NCBI RefSeq assembly: GCF_013449375.1
Contig: NZ_JACDRR010000005.1
Coordinates: forward strand, 520,158-584,157
DNA from: Pectobacterium sp. CFBP8739
GTDB lineage: Bacteria > Pseudomonadota > Gammaproteobacteria > Enterobacterales > Enterobacteriaceae
DNA: 64,000 nucleotides
Reading direction: 5' to 3'
Shown: positions 10,280-19,619 of the stretch, piece after piece
How positions within the stretch are numbered: position 1 is the stretch's first letter
Layout: each line of letters begins with the position of its first letter
The notes under the pieces: model-generated
What the model saw: only the letters and a program-made list of their open reading frames with translations
Database searches by the model: none
Told to the model about the DNA's origin: nothing
Made by a program: the position numbers and the translations under genes

Positions 10280-11485
10280 ATGACTTTGCACACTTCCCCG
10301 ATTCTACACGCATTGCTGGATACCGACGCCTACAAGCTGCACATGCAACAGGCGGTGTATCATCACTATTATGATGTTGACGTTGCGGCTGAATTTCGCT
10401 GCCGCGGTGATGAGTTATTAGGCGTTTACGCCGACGAAATAGCCCATCAGGTCGATCTGATGCGCTTCTTGTCATTAAGTGACGACGAGTTCACCTATCT
10501 TTCTTCTTTGCCGTTCTTTAAGCCGGATTACCTGCACTGGCTGCGGGATTTCCGCTTTAATCCGCGGCAGGTTTCGATCAAGAATAACGCTGGCAAGCTG
10601 GATATCCGCATCACCGGACCGTGGCGTGAAGTGATTTTGTGGGAAGTTCCCCTGTTGGCGGTCATCAGTGAAGTCGTGCATCGGCATCGCTCGCCCGACG
10701 TCACAACCGAGCAGGCTCTCGCCCGACTCTCCGCCTCGCTGGAGAGCTTCCGCCAAAACAGCGCGGATGTGGATCTCAGCCGCTTCAAGCTGATGGATTT
10801 CGGCACGCGTCGGCGTTTCTCTCGTGATGTCCAGCAGACGATTGTGACGACGCTACGAGCCGACTTCCCTTATCTCATCGGCACCAGCAATTACGATCTG
10901 GCACGCCGTTTGGATATCACGCCTGTCGGTACGCAGGCGCACGAGTGGTTTCAGGCGCATCAGCAAATCAGCCCAACACTGGCCAACAGCCAGCGCGCCG
11001 CACTGCAAATGTGGCTGCATGAATATCCCTCGCATTTAGGCATCGCATTAACCGACTGCATCACCATGGACGCCTTCCTGCGTGATTTCGATTTACCGTT
11101 CGCCGAAGCCTATCAGGGGCTGCGTCACGATTCCGGCGATCCGGTCGATTGGGGAGAGAAAGCCATTGCACATTATCAGCGCCTGAATATCGACCCAATG
11201 AGCAAAACGCTGGTCTTCTCCGATAATCTGAATCTGGATAAAGCGCTGACGCTGTACCGTCATTTCGGGCAACGTGTGAATCTGGTGTTTGGTATTGGCA
11301 CGCGCCTGACATGCGATATCCCCAGCGTGAAACCGCTGAATATCGTCATCAAACTGGTGGAATGCAACGGCAAGCCGGTGGCAAAGCTCTCCGATAGTCC
11401 GGGTAAAACCATCTGCCAGGATCAGAACTTCGTGTGTGAGTTACGCAAAGCGTTTGACTTACCCCGTGTGAAAAAGGCCAGTTAA
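10280..11485 (+). CDS. pncB: Nicotinate phosphoribosyltransferase
   Basis: NAD salvage enzyme: nicotinate plus PRPP plus ATP gives nicotinate mononucleotide. The 401 residues match E. coli PncB (400). The N-terminal [17 protein letters not shown] is the family signature; the histidine of [12 protein letters not shown] is the residue phosphorylated during catalysis; RHDSGDP contributes to PRPP binding. GAGGATG precedes the ATG. The 223-base divergent gap to pepN has a TATACT hexamer but I found no convincing NadR box. Confidence 0.97.
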   Translation: MTLHTSPILHALLDTDAYKLHMQQAVYHHYYDVDVAAEFRCRGDELLGVYADEIAHQVDLMRFLSLSDDEFTYLSSLPFFKPDYLHWLRDFRFNPRQVSIKNNAGKLDIRITGPWREVILWEVPLLAVISEVVHRHRSPDVTTEQALARLSASLESFRQNSADVDLSRFKLMDFGTRRRFSRDVQQTIVTTLRADFPYLIGTSNYDLARRLDITPVGTQAHEWFQAHQQISPTLANSQRAALQMWLHEYPSHLGIALTDCITMDAFLRDFDLPFAEAYQGLRHDSGDPVDWGEKAIAHYQRLNIDPMSKTLVFSDNLNLDKALTLYRHFGQRVNLVFGIGTRLTCDIPSVKPLNIVIKLVECNGKPVAKLSDSPGKTICQDQNFVCELRKAFDLPRVKKAS

Positions 11486-11677
11486 GACTTTCCTCCATAG
11501 AGGTTGACCAACTTTGCAGCAGATTCACTGTGATACGCGAAAACTTCGCGCCATTCCGGTGATTTCTGCTTGTGTCCTGTTGCATCGCAAGTAACATAGC
11601 AAATGGCTCGGATTGGGCCATTTGGCGTTTTAACCACGATATATTTCTTAAACACGATTAATTAAAGAGAGAATTTT

Positions 11678-13078
11678 ATGAGCGTAGTGCCTGTAGTCGA
11701 TGTACTGCAAGGCCGTGTCGCCGTTGACAGCGAAGTCACCGTGCGCGGCTGGGTACGTACCCGGAGAGATTCTAAAGCCGGTATCTCCTTTATCGCCGTT
11801 TATGACGGCTCCTGCTTTAATCCGTTACAGGCTGTCGTTAATAATAATCTCTCCAATTATCAGGATGACGTGCTGCGCCTGACCACCGGTTGCTCCGTAG
11901 AACTCACCGGTAACGTCGTCGCCTCTCCAGGTGAAGGCCAGAGCTTCGAGCTGCAAGCCACCCACGTCAACGTCGTCGGCTGGGTTGACGATCCCGATAC
12001 CTATCCGATGGCGGCAAAGCGTCACAGTATCGAATACCTGCGTGAAGTAGCGCATTTGCGTCCACGCACCAACCTGATCGGTGCCGTTGCGCGCGTTCGC
12101 CATACGCTGGCACAGGCCATTCACCGTTTCTTCCATGAGAACGGCTACTTCTGGGTATCTACCCCGCTGATTACCGCATCCGATACCGAAGGTGCGGGTG
12201 AAATGTTCCGCGTTTCTACCCTCGATCTGGAAAATCTGCCGCGTACTGAACAAGGCAAAGTGGATTTCAGCGAAGATTTCTTTGGCAAAGAAGCGTTCCT
12301 GACCGTATCTGGCCAGTTGAATGGCGAAACTTACGCCTGTGCGCTGTCCAATGTGTACACCTTTGGCCCAACGTTCCGCGCGGAAAACTCCAACACTAGC
12401 CGCCATCTGGCTGAGTTTTGGATGATCGAACCGGAAGTCGCCTTCGCCACGCTGGATGATATTGCGGGTCTGGCGGAAAACCTGCTGAAATATGTTTTCC
12501 AAGCCGTGCTGAACGAGCGTGCCGATGATATGGCGTTCTTTGCCGAGCGCGTCGATAAAGAAGCTATCACCCGTCTAGAAAAATTCGTCAGCTCCGATTT
12601 CGCTCAGGTGGATTACACCGATGCCGTCGAAATCCTGCTGAACTGCGGAAAACAGTTCGAGAACCCGGTTTACTGGGGTGTTGACCTCTCCTCCGAACAT
12701 GAGCGTTATCTGGCGGAGCAGCACTTCAAAGCACCGGTTGTGGTTAAAAACTACCCGAAAGACATCAAAGCTTTCTATATGCGTATGAATGACGACGGTA
12801 AAACCGTTGCCGCGATGGACGTTCTGGCACCGGGCATCGGTGAAATCATCGGGGGCTCTCAGCGTGAAGAGCGTCTGGCGCAGTTGGATAGCCGTCTGGA
12901 AGAGATGGGACTGAATAAAGAAGACTACTGGTGGTATCGCGATTTACGTCGTTACGGCACCATTCCCCATTCCGGTTTCGGTTTAGGTTTTGAACGACTG
13001 ATTGCTTATGTTACCGGTGTACAAAATGTGCGCGATGTGATTCCTTTCCCACGCACACCGAGGAACGCCAGTTTCTAA
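11678..13078 (+). CDS. asnS: Asparaginyl-tRNA synthetase
   Basis: Class IIb synthetase that charges tRNA-Asn. An N-terminal OB fold (residues about 15-105) binds the anticodon. The catalytic domain follows with motif 2 in [16 protein letters not shown] and motif 3 in [15 protein letters not shown] near the C-terminus. The 466 residues equal the E. coli enzyme. AAAGAGAGAATTTT before the ATG supplies the ribosome-binding site. The gene is monocistronic and ends in a strong terminator. Confidence 0.98.
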   Translation: MSVVPVVDVLQGRVAVDSEVTVRGWVRTRRDSKAGISFIAVYDGSCFNPLQAVVNNNLSNYQDDVLRLTTGCSVELTGNVVASPGEGQSFELQATHVNVVGWVDDPDTYPMAAKRHSIEYLREVAHLRPRTNLIGAVARVRHTLAQAIHRFFHENGYFWVSTPLITASDTEGAGEMFRVSTLDLENLPRTEQGKVDFSEDFFGKEAFLTVSGQLNGETYACALSNVYTFGPTFRAENSNTSRHLAEFWMIEPEVAFATLDDIAGLAENLLKYVFQAVLNERADDMAFFAERVDKEAITRLEKFVSSDFAQVDYTDAVEILLNCGKQFENPVYWGVDLSSEHERYLAEQHFKAPVVVKNYPKDIKAFYMRMNDDGKTVAAMDVLAPGIGEIIGGSQREERLAQLDSRLEEMGLNKEDYWWYRDLRRYGTIPHSGFGLGFERLIAYVTGVQNVRDVIPFPRTPRNASF

Positions 13079-13117
13079 ATAAAAATTTAATATAAGTAAA
13101 ACAAATATGTAGAAAAG

Positions 13118-13147
13118 AAGAGCCGAGTTTTCCGGCTCTTTTTTTTT
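13118..13147 (+). terminator. Rho-independent terminator of asnS
   Basis: The 8-base stem AAGAGCCG / CGGCTCTT with loop AGTTTTC is followed directly by an uninterrupted T run, about 40 bases after the asnS stop. Confidence 0.92.
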
Positions 13148-13178
13148 AATTTTTGTTATGTCACAAAAAGTTCCCTTA

Positions 13179-13217
13179 TATTTACATTTAGACATACATT
13201 TTTTCTATTTGTTACTC
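13179..13217 (+). promoter_or_regulatory. Candidate OmpR-binding region upstream of ompF
   Basis: TTTACATTTAGACATACATT followed by TTTTCTATTTGTTAC resembles the tandem OmpR boxes (TTTAC...AACAT type) of enterobacterial ompF. It lies about 160-195 bases before the start codon. OmpR control of ompF is established in E. coli; the exact boxes here are an eye match. Confidence 0.45.
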
Positions 13218-13373
13218 GATTACGAAGTTTGTAGCATCTTTAGGGTGGATTAACGGGCGAGTGAATGGAAAACTGCGTTCAGACACAGGAAGACACCAAA
13301 CTTTCAGGAATAGTTCCGTAAAGAATTATTTATGGCAGTGGCAGGTGTCTAAATAACACCAATGAGGGTAATA

Positions 13374-14459
13374 ATGATGAAACGCAACATTCTTGCAGTA
13401 GTAATCCCAGCTCTGTTAGTCGCGGGCACCGCCAACGCAGCAGAAATCTATAATAAAGACGCTAACAAGCTGGATCTGACTGGTCGTGTACACGCGGGTT
13501 ATACTTTCAATAACCAAAGCACAGAAAATGAAGACAACACTAGCGCACGTCTGGGCTTTAAAGGCCAGACCCAGATCACCAGCGATGTAACTGGTTACGG
13601 TACTTTTGAATACCAATTTGATGGTAACAGTGTTGAAGAAGAAGGCACCAGTGCAGGGCAAGGGAAAACTCGTAAAGCATTTGCCGGTCTGAAATTTGCT
13701 GATGTTGGTTCTTTCGACTACGGTCGTAACACCGGTGTCGCTTACAACGGTATGGCTTATACCGATGTGCTGCCAGAAAATGGCGGCGACAGTAGCGTCA
13801 CCGATACTCTGACTGGTCGTGTCAGCAGTGCAGCTACCTATAACACCTCTAACTTCTTTGGTCTGGTTGACAATTTAGGCTTCGGTCTGCAGTACGTTGC
13901 TAAAAATGAAAGCGGTACGCGTATCGATCGCAGCCACGGTGATGCATGGGCAACCTCTCTGTCCTATGACACTGATTTCGGCGTAGGTGTGGTTGCTTCT
14001 TATGGTTCTTATGAGCGTACTGGTACGCAGCAAACTGCAACCTCTGGTGCTAGTGGTAGCCGTGCAGACGTATGGGCAACGGGTCTGAAATATGACGCGA
14101 ACAATGTTTACTTGGCAGCAACCTATGGTGAAGCCAGCAACTTCTACAGAATCAACACTGCCAACGGCATCGCTGATAAGAGCGCTATTTTTGAAGTTGT
14201 TGCTCAATATAACTTCGACTTCGGCTTGACTCCTACTCTGGCTTACGTTTCTCGTAAAGACAAAGTAGATACTGCGGCCGCTACCAATACTGGTCGCAAT
14301 GATTACGCAGTGAAATATGCAAGCGTTGGTGCAACTTACGCATTCAATAAAAACTTCTCTACTTACGCTGAATACGACATCAACCTGCTGAAAAAAGACA
14401 ATGCTTATAGCATTGAAAACGGCGATATCGTGAACGTTGGTGTAATCTACCAGTTCTAA
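13374..14459 (+). CDS. ompF: Outer membrane porin OmpF
   Basis: General diffusion porin, a trimeric 16-strand beta barrel. The signal peptide MMKRNILAVVIPALLVAGTANA is nearly that of E. coli OmpF and is cut before AEIYNKDANKLDL. The C-terminus ends in VGVIYQF, with the terminal phenylalanine needed for Bam assembly. Loop 3 carries LPENGGDSSV. I start at the ATG at 13374, after GAGGGTAATA as in E. coli, giving 361 residues (E. coli 362); the ATG at 13362 would overlap the ribosome-binding site. Neighbours asnS and aspC are as in E. coli. Confidence 0.96.
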   Translation: MMKRNILAVVIPALLVAGTANAAEIYNKDANKLDLTGRVHAGYTFNNQSTENEDNTSARLGFKGQTQITSDVTGYGTFEYQFDGNSVEEEGTSAGQGKTRKAFAGLKFADVGSFDYGRNTGVAYNGMAYTDVLPENGGDSSVTDTLTGRVSSAATYNTSNFFGLVDNLGFGLQYVAKNESGTRIDRSHGDAWATSLSYDTDFGVGVVASYGSYERTGTQQTATSGASGSRADVWATGLKYDANNVYLAATYGEASNFYRINTANGIADKSAIFEVVAQYNFDFGLTPTLAYVSRKDKVDTAAATNTGRNDYAVKYASVGATYAFNKNFSTYAEYDINLLKKDNAYSIENGDIVNVGVIYQF

Positions 14460-14503
14460 GTTGTCGCAGCATAACGTAACGAGTTAATCGTTCGTATTGC
14501 ATG

Positions 14504-14533
14504 AAAAGACAGAGCTTCGGCTCTGTCTTTTTT
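14504..14533 (+). terminator. Rho-independent terminator of ompF
   Basis: The 12-base perfect stem AAAAGACAGAGC / GCTCTGTCTTTT closes a UUCG tetraloop and runs into T residues, 44 bases after the ompF stop. Confidence 0.94.
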
Positions 14534-14687
14534 ATTGCCAATTATTCCCTCCTAGCCAGTCTTTTATTTCGTCTCTTTCCTCCTCCCTGTTATTTCCCTT
14601 TCTTTTTAATCTCAACGGTTGGCAAAGCCTTTTACTGACGGTACTCTGAGAATTCTTATTTCATCTCAGTTATGGAACATTCTGGCA

Positions 14688-15878
14688 ATGTTTGAAAATA
14701 TCTCTGCCGCACCGGCCGATCCTATTCTCGGGCTGACCGATCTTTTCCGCGCCGATGACCGCGCGAATAAAATCAATCTGGGTATTGGTGTCTATAAAGA
14801 TGAAACCGGCAAAACCCCGGTTCTGACCAGCGTCAAAAAAGCAGAACAGTATCTGCTGGAAAATGAAATCACCAAAAACTATCTGGGCATTGACGGTCTG
14901 CCAGCATTCGGTCAGTGCACGCAGGAGCTGTTGTTTGGCAAGCAGAATGCCATCATTGCCGACAAACGTGCTCGTACCGCACAAACCCCAGGCGGAACCG
15001 GTGCGTTGCGCGTAGCGGCGGATTTCATTGCCAATCAGACGTCTGCAAAACGCATTTGGATCAGTAACCCAACCTGGCCAAACCATAACAACGTCTTCTC
15101 TGCTGTCGGTTTGGAAGTGTGCCAGTATGACTACTACGATGCAGCGAACCACGCATTGGATTTTGATGGCCTGCTGAATAGCCTGAACGCCGCCCAAGCG
15201 GGTGACGTGGTGCTGTTCCACGGCTGTTGCCATAACCCAACGGGTATCGACCCTACTGCTGAGCAATGGGCTACGCTAGCTGAACTGTCAGTAGCGAAAG
15301 GCTGGTTGCCGCTGTTTGACTTCGCCTATCAGGGCTTTGCCCGCGGTCTGGAAGAAGATGCGGAAGGCCTGCGACTCTTCGCTGCTAAGCACGATGAGCT
15401 GATCGTATGCAGTTCGTACTCTAAAAACTTCGGTTTGTACAATGAGCGCGTTGGTGCCTGTACGCTGGTTGCTGCCGATGCCGCAACGGCAGATAAAGCA
15501 TTCAGCCAGGTGAAAGCCGCTATTCGCGCAAACTACTCTAACCCTCCGTCACACGGTGCGACCGTTGTAGCGACCATTCTGGGCAACGACGCCCTGAAGA
15601 CCATTTGGGAACAGGAATTGACGGCGATGCGTGAGCGCATTCAGCGTATGCGTCAGCTGTTCGTGAACACCTTGCAGGAAAAAGGCGCGCAGCAGGATTT
15701 CTCCTTCATCATCGACCAGAATGGGATGTTCTCATTCAGCGGCTTGACTAAGGATCAGGTTCTGCGTCTGCGTGACGAATTCGGCGTTTATGCGGTGAAC
15801 TCTGGCCGTATTAACGTTGCGGGAATGACGCCGGAAAACATGGCACCGCTCTGCGAAGCGATTGTTGCCGTACTCTGA
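14688..15878 (+). CDS. aspC: Aspartate aminotransferase (PLP-dependent)
   Basis: Interconverts aspartate and 2-oxoglutarate with oxaloacetate and glutamate. The PLP lysine is Lys246 in [10 protein letters not shown], the same number as in E. coli AspC. The HNPTG motif and the C-terminal GRINVAGM (substrate arginine region) are present. The ATG at 14688 gives [16 protein letters not shown] and 396 residues, identical in length to E. coli; the frame is open 23 codons upstream without family similarity. The ribosome-binding site is weak (GGAAC). Monocistronic, with a terminator shared with convergent gloC. Confidence 0.97.
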   Translation: MFENISAAPADPILGLTDLFRADDRANKINLGIGVYKDETGKTPVLTSVKKAEQYLLENEITKNYLGIDGLPAFGQCTQELLFGKQNAIIADKRARTAQTPGGTGALRVAADFIANQTSAKRIWISNPTWPNHNNVFSAVGLEVCQYDYYDAANHALDFDGLLNSLNAAQAGDVVLFHGCCHNPTGIDPTAEQWATLAELSVAKGWLPLFDFAYQGFARGLEEDAEGLRLFAAKHDELIVCSSYSKNFGLYNERVGACTLVAADAATADKAFSQVKAAIRANYSNPPSHGATVVATILGNDALKTIWEQELTAMRERIQRMRQLFVNTLQEKGAQQDFSFIIDQNGMFSFSGLTKDQVLRLRDEFGVYAVNSGRINVAGMTPENMAPLCEAIVAVL

Positions 15879-15891
15879 TTCTTCCGCGATC

Positions 15892-15921
15892 AAAAAAGCC
15901 GACACAAGTGTCGGCTTTTTT
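15892..15921. terminator. Bidirectional terminator between aspC and gloC
   Basis: AAAAAAGCCGACA, loop CAAG, TGTCGGCTTTTTT. A and T runs flank both sides, so it can serve aspC on the plus strand and gloC on the minus strand. Confidence 0.92.
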
Positions 15922-15948
15922 ATTTCTACGTTTCAAGTCTATAACACA

Positions 15949-16596
15949 CTACCAAATCGCCGCATCTTCACGCAGGAAAGGATTGGTTTTACGCTCATGT
16001 CCTAAGTTAGACATTGGGCCGTGTCCTGGAATAAACGTCACATCGTCACCCAGCGGTAGTAGTTTATTTTTGATAGACGCAATCAGCGCCTGATGATTAC
16101 CCTGTGGGAAATCGGTGCGACCCACGCCGCCGTTAAAAATAACATCGCCCACCTGTGCCAGACGCGATTCCGCATCAAAGAAAACAATATGACCGGGGGT
16201 ATGACCAGGGCAATGGAAAACGGCCAACGTTGTCTCCCCCACCGTCACTTCATCCCCTTCCTGTAACCAGCGTGATGGCGTCAGAGGCACACACTCTTCC
16301 AGACCAAACATCCGGCTTTGTGCCGGTAACCCTTCTAACCAGAATGCATCTTCAATCTGCGGGCCAATAATCGCGACCTGATAGTGCTCAGCCAATTCGG
16401 CAGCCGCGCCTACATGATCCAGGTGTCCGTGTGTTAACAAAATCTGCTTAACCGAAATCCCTGCGTCCGCAACGGCACGTTTAATTTTCTCTGCATCACC
16501 ACCGGGATCGACAATCGCCGCGTCATTGGTTTTTTCACACCATAACAACGTGCAGTTCTGGCTAAATGCCGTCACTGGGACAATTTGATATTTCAT
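15949..16596 (-). CDS. gloC: Hydroxyacylglutathione hydrolase GloC (type II glyoxalase)
   Basis: Metallo-beta-lactamase fold enzyme that hydrolyses S-lactoylglutathione in methylglyoxal detoxification; formerly YcbL. The metal motif THGHLDH is near residues 55-61, with later ligands in FHCPGHTPG and FIPGHGPM. The 215 residues match E. coli YcbL. It is single-domain and lacks the substrate-binding C-terminal domain of GloB. TGGAG precedes the ATG. Same direction as mepK and ldtD, 80 bases from mepK, so possibly co-transcribed. Confidence 0.94.
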   Translation of the reverse strand: MKYQIVPVTAFSQNCTLLWCEKTNDAAIVDPGGDAEKIKRAVADAGISVKQILLTHGHLDHVGAAAELAEHYQVAIIGPQIEDAFWLEGLPAQSRMFGLEECVPLTPSRWLQEGDEVTVGETTLAVFHCPGHTPGHIVFFDAESRLAQVGDVIFNGGVGRTDFPQGNHQALIASIKNKLLPLGDDVTFIPGHGPMSNLGHERKTNPFLREDAAIW

Positions 16597-16676
16597 ATCA
16601 CTCCATGTTGAATAAGCTGAGCGGCTCGCGCTGTAAACGAGCCATATCAGAAAAAATATAGTGCTGTGGTAGCAGA

Positions 16677-17225
16677 TTACCAGGTACGAACTGGACCGGT
16701 ATCGATGTGAACGAAGTCACTGCGCGGATAGTAGCCAACCCCACCTGCACGCATCTTCATCGCTGCTTTACGAATGTTAGCCAGTTGAACGCCTTCAATA
16801 TGGAAATCCATCGCCTGCCCTTTCGTGTGGTAACTTTGCTTTGCCACACCCCCGCTATGCGCGCGTAATTCATTATTCGTATCTATTGCGCGATAACCTG
16901 AAATCAACTGCACAGGCTTATTAGTGCCCAACATAACCTGTAAGCGATAAAGCTGATCGAAAAGTTGGGGGTCAATTGTCTTGACCTTATTGGCGCGATA
17001 ATCGCGGAAAAAGTGATTCAGGCGGGAGAGTTCTGATTTGTTATACCGTTTACCATCAAAAAATTCCGTTTTTAGCCGTTCTCCGGTGTTCAGATTGTCC
17101 AGCGTCAAAATTCGTGGTCGGGGCGTCGATAACGTTGCAAATGCCTGACCGGGAAGCAGTGTGATACCCAACGCGGCACCACCCAGTGCAAGCCACTTAC
17201 GGCGATGGTTGTCAATGTGATCCAT
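16677..17225 (-). CDS. mepK: Murein DD-endopeptidase MepK (Tat-exported)
   Basis: Periplasmic M15-type zinc peptidase that cuts mDap-mDap and D-Ala-mDap crosslinks in peptidoglycan; formerly YcbK, DUF882. The N-terminus [20 protein letters not shown] is a twin-arginine signal, cut near [15 protein letters not shown] carries the metal ligands His and Asp, and FVHIDTGP the last His. The chosen ATG ([11 protein letters not shown]) gives 182 residues, as in E. coli; an upstream in-frame start would put 17 extra residues before the Tat motif. Its neighbour ldtD makes the 3-3 crosslinks that MepK cleaves. Confidence 0.94.
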   Translation of the reverse strand: MDHIDNHRRKWLALGGAALGITLLPGQAFATLSTPRPRILTLDNLNTGERLKTEFFDGKRYNKSELSRLNHFFRDYRANKVKTIDPQLFDQLYRLQVMLGTNKPVQLISGYRAIDTNNELRAHSGGVAKQSYHTKGQAMDFHIEGVQLANIRKAAMKMRAGGVGYYPRSDFVHIDTGPVRTW

Positions 17226-17403
17226 AGAACAAGTACCCTGGCTAAAAAACGGTATAAAAGGAGGCACAAAACGCACCGCCTTGAACCTTAACTGCCAGAG
17301 AAAAGTGAGTCAACTCGCTTTGCTTACGGGTTTGCGGGAGATCGCATTGATCCCCCGCAAAACAATAAAATATCAAGACGACTAATGCCCGTATTATCAA
17401 TAC

Positions 17404-19134
17404 TTACTGAAGCAATAATCCTGCTTTGGAGAGCACTTTCGCCCCAGCTCGGGCAGTATCATCATAATTGTAAATATCTGTACGGAACTGCGGCTTTCCA
17501 TCTTCTGCTACCCACGCCGTCAGATAATAGAGATTGACTGGAATCCGGTGCTTCATTGAAACAAAGGTGGTATTCCCCTGATCCAAGGTGGAAGAAATAC
17601 GACTATTATTCCATCCCGCATCCTGCAATAGCATGCTAGCCAATTCCGATGCCTTATTGACCCGAACGCAGCCGGAGCTCAGCGCCCGAATATCACGTTG
17701 GAACAGATTGTGATTAGGCGTATCGTGCAGATAAATCGCTTCCGAATTTGGCATATTGAATTTATACCGTCCTAGCGAGTTATTCGCCCCAGGAGCCTGA
17801 CGCAAGCGATAGGGGAAACGCTCGGGTGACATAATCTGCCAATCGATCATTGAGGGATCAATCACTTCTGCATCCTGACTCCAGCCGGACAATACCGTAT
17901 AGCCATGACGCTCAAGGTAGCCGGGATCGCGTACTACTTTAGGAATGATATCCTGTCGAATCAGCGTCGTCGGGACATTCCACGGCGGATTGACCACCAC
18001 GTTATACAGCGAGCTACTCATCAACGGCGTCTTACGCTTAGGCTGCCCAACAATGACACGCGACGATAAGCGTTCAGCGCCGTCCTGATAGTAGATCAGC
18101 GAATAATTGGGGATATTCACCATAATCCCGGTATGCACATTATCCGGTAGCAGGCGCAGGCGTTGGATATTCAGCGCCAGCAGCGTCGCGCGCATTTGTG
18201 GGGAAACATTGAGCCAATCGCGGGTACGCTTACCGATAACGCCGTCATCCTCCAGCCCTTGCCAATGCTGGAAGCGTTTCACCGCTTCAACCAGTTCACC
18301 TGTGTAGATCGCATCACCATTCTCGGCCAGCGGAGATTGACCTGTCGGTATCGTCGTCGCGGCGGTATTTTCGTTAAACAGCGTAATGCTCTCTGTTGAC
18401 GACAGCATGCCAGTGCGCTGCAGAATTTCACGCAGTACCGCCAGCTCTCGGCTCTGCTGCTCCGGACGCAGAGAGTCCGTCATATTCAGGCTCGGCCACG
18501 GGCGATTGTCCGTCAGCATCGTCTTCAGTGCTTCATGCATTTTGGCGTACTGTGAATGCTGCGGTGCCAGCGAAACCACATAGGCGGCACTGGTACCGGA
18601 TTTTACGGCCTGTTGCCATTGAGAAACGATATTCAACGCAGGCGATTGCAAACGATAAGGTACGCTGCTGTACAACCAGTCATTGCCGTTACGCTCCACG
18701 CCAGAAACAAACTGCAAATAACCCAGCATTGCATCGGATAAAACAGCATCGCGCGCAAAACCGGTCAATTGCGGATCGGTCAGCCAGGTCACCCACGTGG
18801 TGAACTGCGGTTGTACGCCCGCAATTGCCAATTCGGCAAGCTGCTGTTGAAACTGTTGCACCGCGCGATTATCCGCCCACATCGGTTGCATTTGATGCTG
18901 GGCATAAAGCGAAGATAAATCGGAGAGATAATGTAATGTGATACCGTGCGGCAGCGCTGACAGAAGCCCTGAACGACTCTTTTCTACAGAAACTGCGCCC
19001 GAGTTTTGCGATAAGCCAGATATCACCGTCGGAGATGCTGCCAGCACCGAAAACGAAGGAGACAGGCTTCCGACCCAAATACAACCCACGCTCAATAGCA
19101 GCCTGACCATTTTTCGCTTATGTAACAACAACAT
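17404..19134 (-). CDS. ldtD: L,D-transpeptidase LdtD (YcbB)
   Basis: Forms 3-3 mDap crosslinks in peptidoglycan, important under envelope stress and beta-lactam exposure. A basic signal peptide ([18 protein letters not shown]) targets it to the periplasm. A peptidoglycan-binding repeat lies around [20 protein letters not shown], and the YkuD catalytic domain holds the histidine in YLHDTPN and the nucleophile Cys489 in SSGCVRV. The 576 residues compare with 615 in E. coli, the difference mostly in the N-terminal part. AGGGGA precedes the ATG. It is 178 bases upstream of mepK. Confidence 0.95.
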   Translation of the reverse strand: MLLLHKRKMVRLLLSVGCIWVGSLSPSFSVLAASPTVISGLSQNSGAVSVEKSRSGLLSALPHGITLHYLSDLSSLYAQHQMQPMWADNRAVQQFQQQLAELAIAGVQPQFTTWVTWLTDPQLTGFARDAVLSDAMLGYLQFVSGVERNGNDWLYSSVPYRLQSPALNIVSQWQQAVKSGTSAAYVVSLAPQHSQYAKMHEALKTMLTDNRPWPSLNMTDSLRPEQQSRELAVLREILQRTGMLSSTESITLFNENTAATTIPTGQSPLAENGDAIYTGELVEAVKRFQHWQGLEDDGVIGKRTRDWLNVSPQMRATLLALNIQRLRLLPDNVHTGIMVNIPNYSLIYYQDGAERLSSRVIVGQPKRKTPLMSSSLYNVVVNPPWNVPTTLIRQDIIPKVVRDPGYLERHGYTVLSGWSQDAEVIDPSMIDWQIMSPERFPYRLRQAPGANNSLGRYKFNMPNSEAIYLHDTPNHNLFQRDIRALSSGCVRVNKASELASMLLQDAGWNNSRISSTLDQGNTTFVSMKHRIPVNLYYLTAWVAEDGKPQFRTDIYNYDDTARAGAKVLSKAGLLLQ

Positions 19135-19162
19135 CCATTTATCCCCTGTACTTATTAATCAC

Positions 19163-19290
19163 TATACCCGTCATACTTCAAGCTGCTTGTGCATTGGCCG
19201 CCCTTACTCACCCCAATCACTTACCTGTGTAAGCTACTGGGGATTCGCGCGGTTGCCGCCTTCACGCGGCTCGAATTATTTAGGGTATAT
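19163..19290. repeat. Dispersed intergenic repeat, family A (short form)
   Basis: A 128-base element with ends TATACCCGTCATACTTCAAG and TCGAATTATTTAGGGTATA. Both ends and the internal CACTTACCTG.GTAAGCT, GGGATTC and TTGCCGCCTTC blocks recur, inverted, at 30477-30682. The terminal TATACCC/GGGTATA form a short inverted repeat. It lies upstream of ldtD, in the 485-base gap before the mukB terminator. Confidence 0.8.
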
Positions 19291-19538
19291 GCTTTTACGA
19301 CAATCCACATTGAACATCGAAATAGCAAACCGATAAAGAATGAAAGATGATCATTTTTTATATCGCGCCCGTCATTCACGGTCGTCGCTGTACAATATAC
19401 AACCGCAAATTCTTCTACAGCCTGCACTCGTTTTATCGTCAGTATATAAAGAGAAAAATATTTTTGCTTCTTCTTCTGGTTATTATCTTTCGAGCTTGAT
19501 GAACTTATTCACTGTCAGCATTCTTTTTACGTAAAAAT
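19291..19538. other. Intergenic stretch, no gene seen
   Basis: A 248-base A/T-rich stretch between repeat family A and the mukB terminator. Open frames here are short, lack ribosome-binding sites and overlap the repeat. I see nothing functional. Confidence 0.5.
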
Positions 19539-19562
19539 AAAGCCGCTTAAAAAAGCGGCTTT
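19539..19562 (-). terminator. Rho-independent terminator of the mukFEB operon
   Basis: AAAGCCGCTT / AAGCGGCTTT stem with an AAAA loop, 57 bases after the mukB stop. On the minus strand it is followed by TATTTTTAC. Confidence 0.85.
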
Positions 19563-19619
19563 GTGATTATAAAGGAAAAGAGCAGTAAGGTTTGCTGCGA
19601 TAAACGTTATCGCTCCCCA

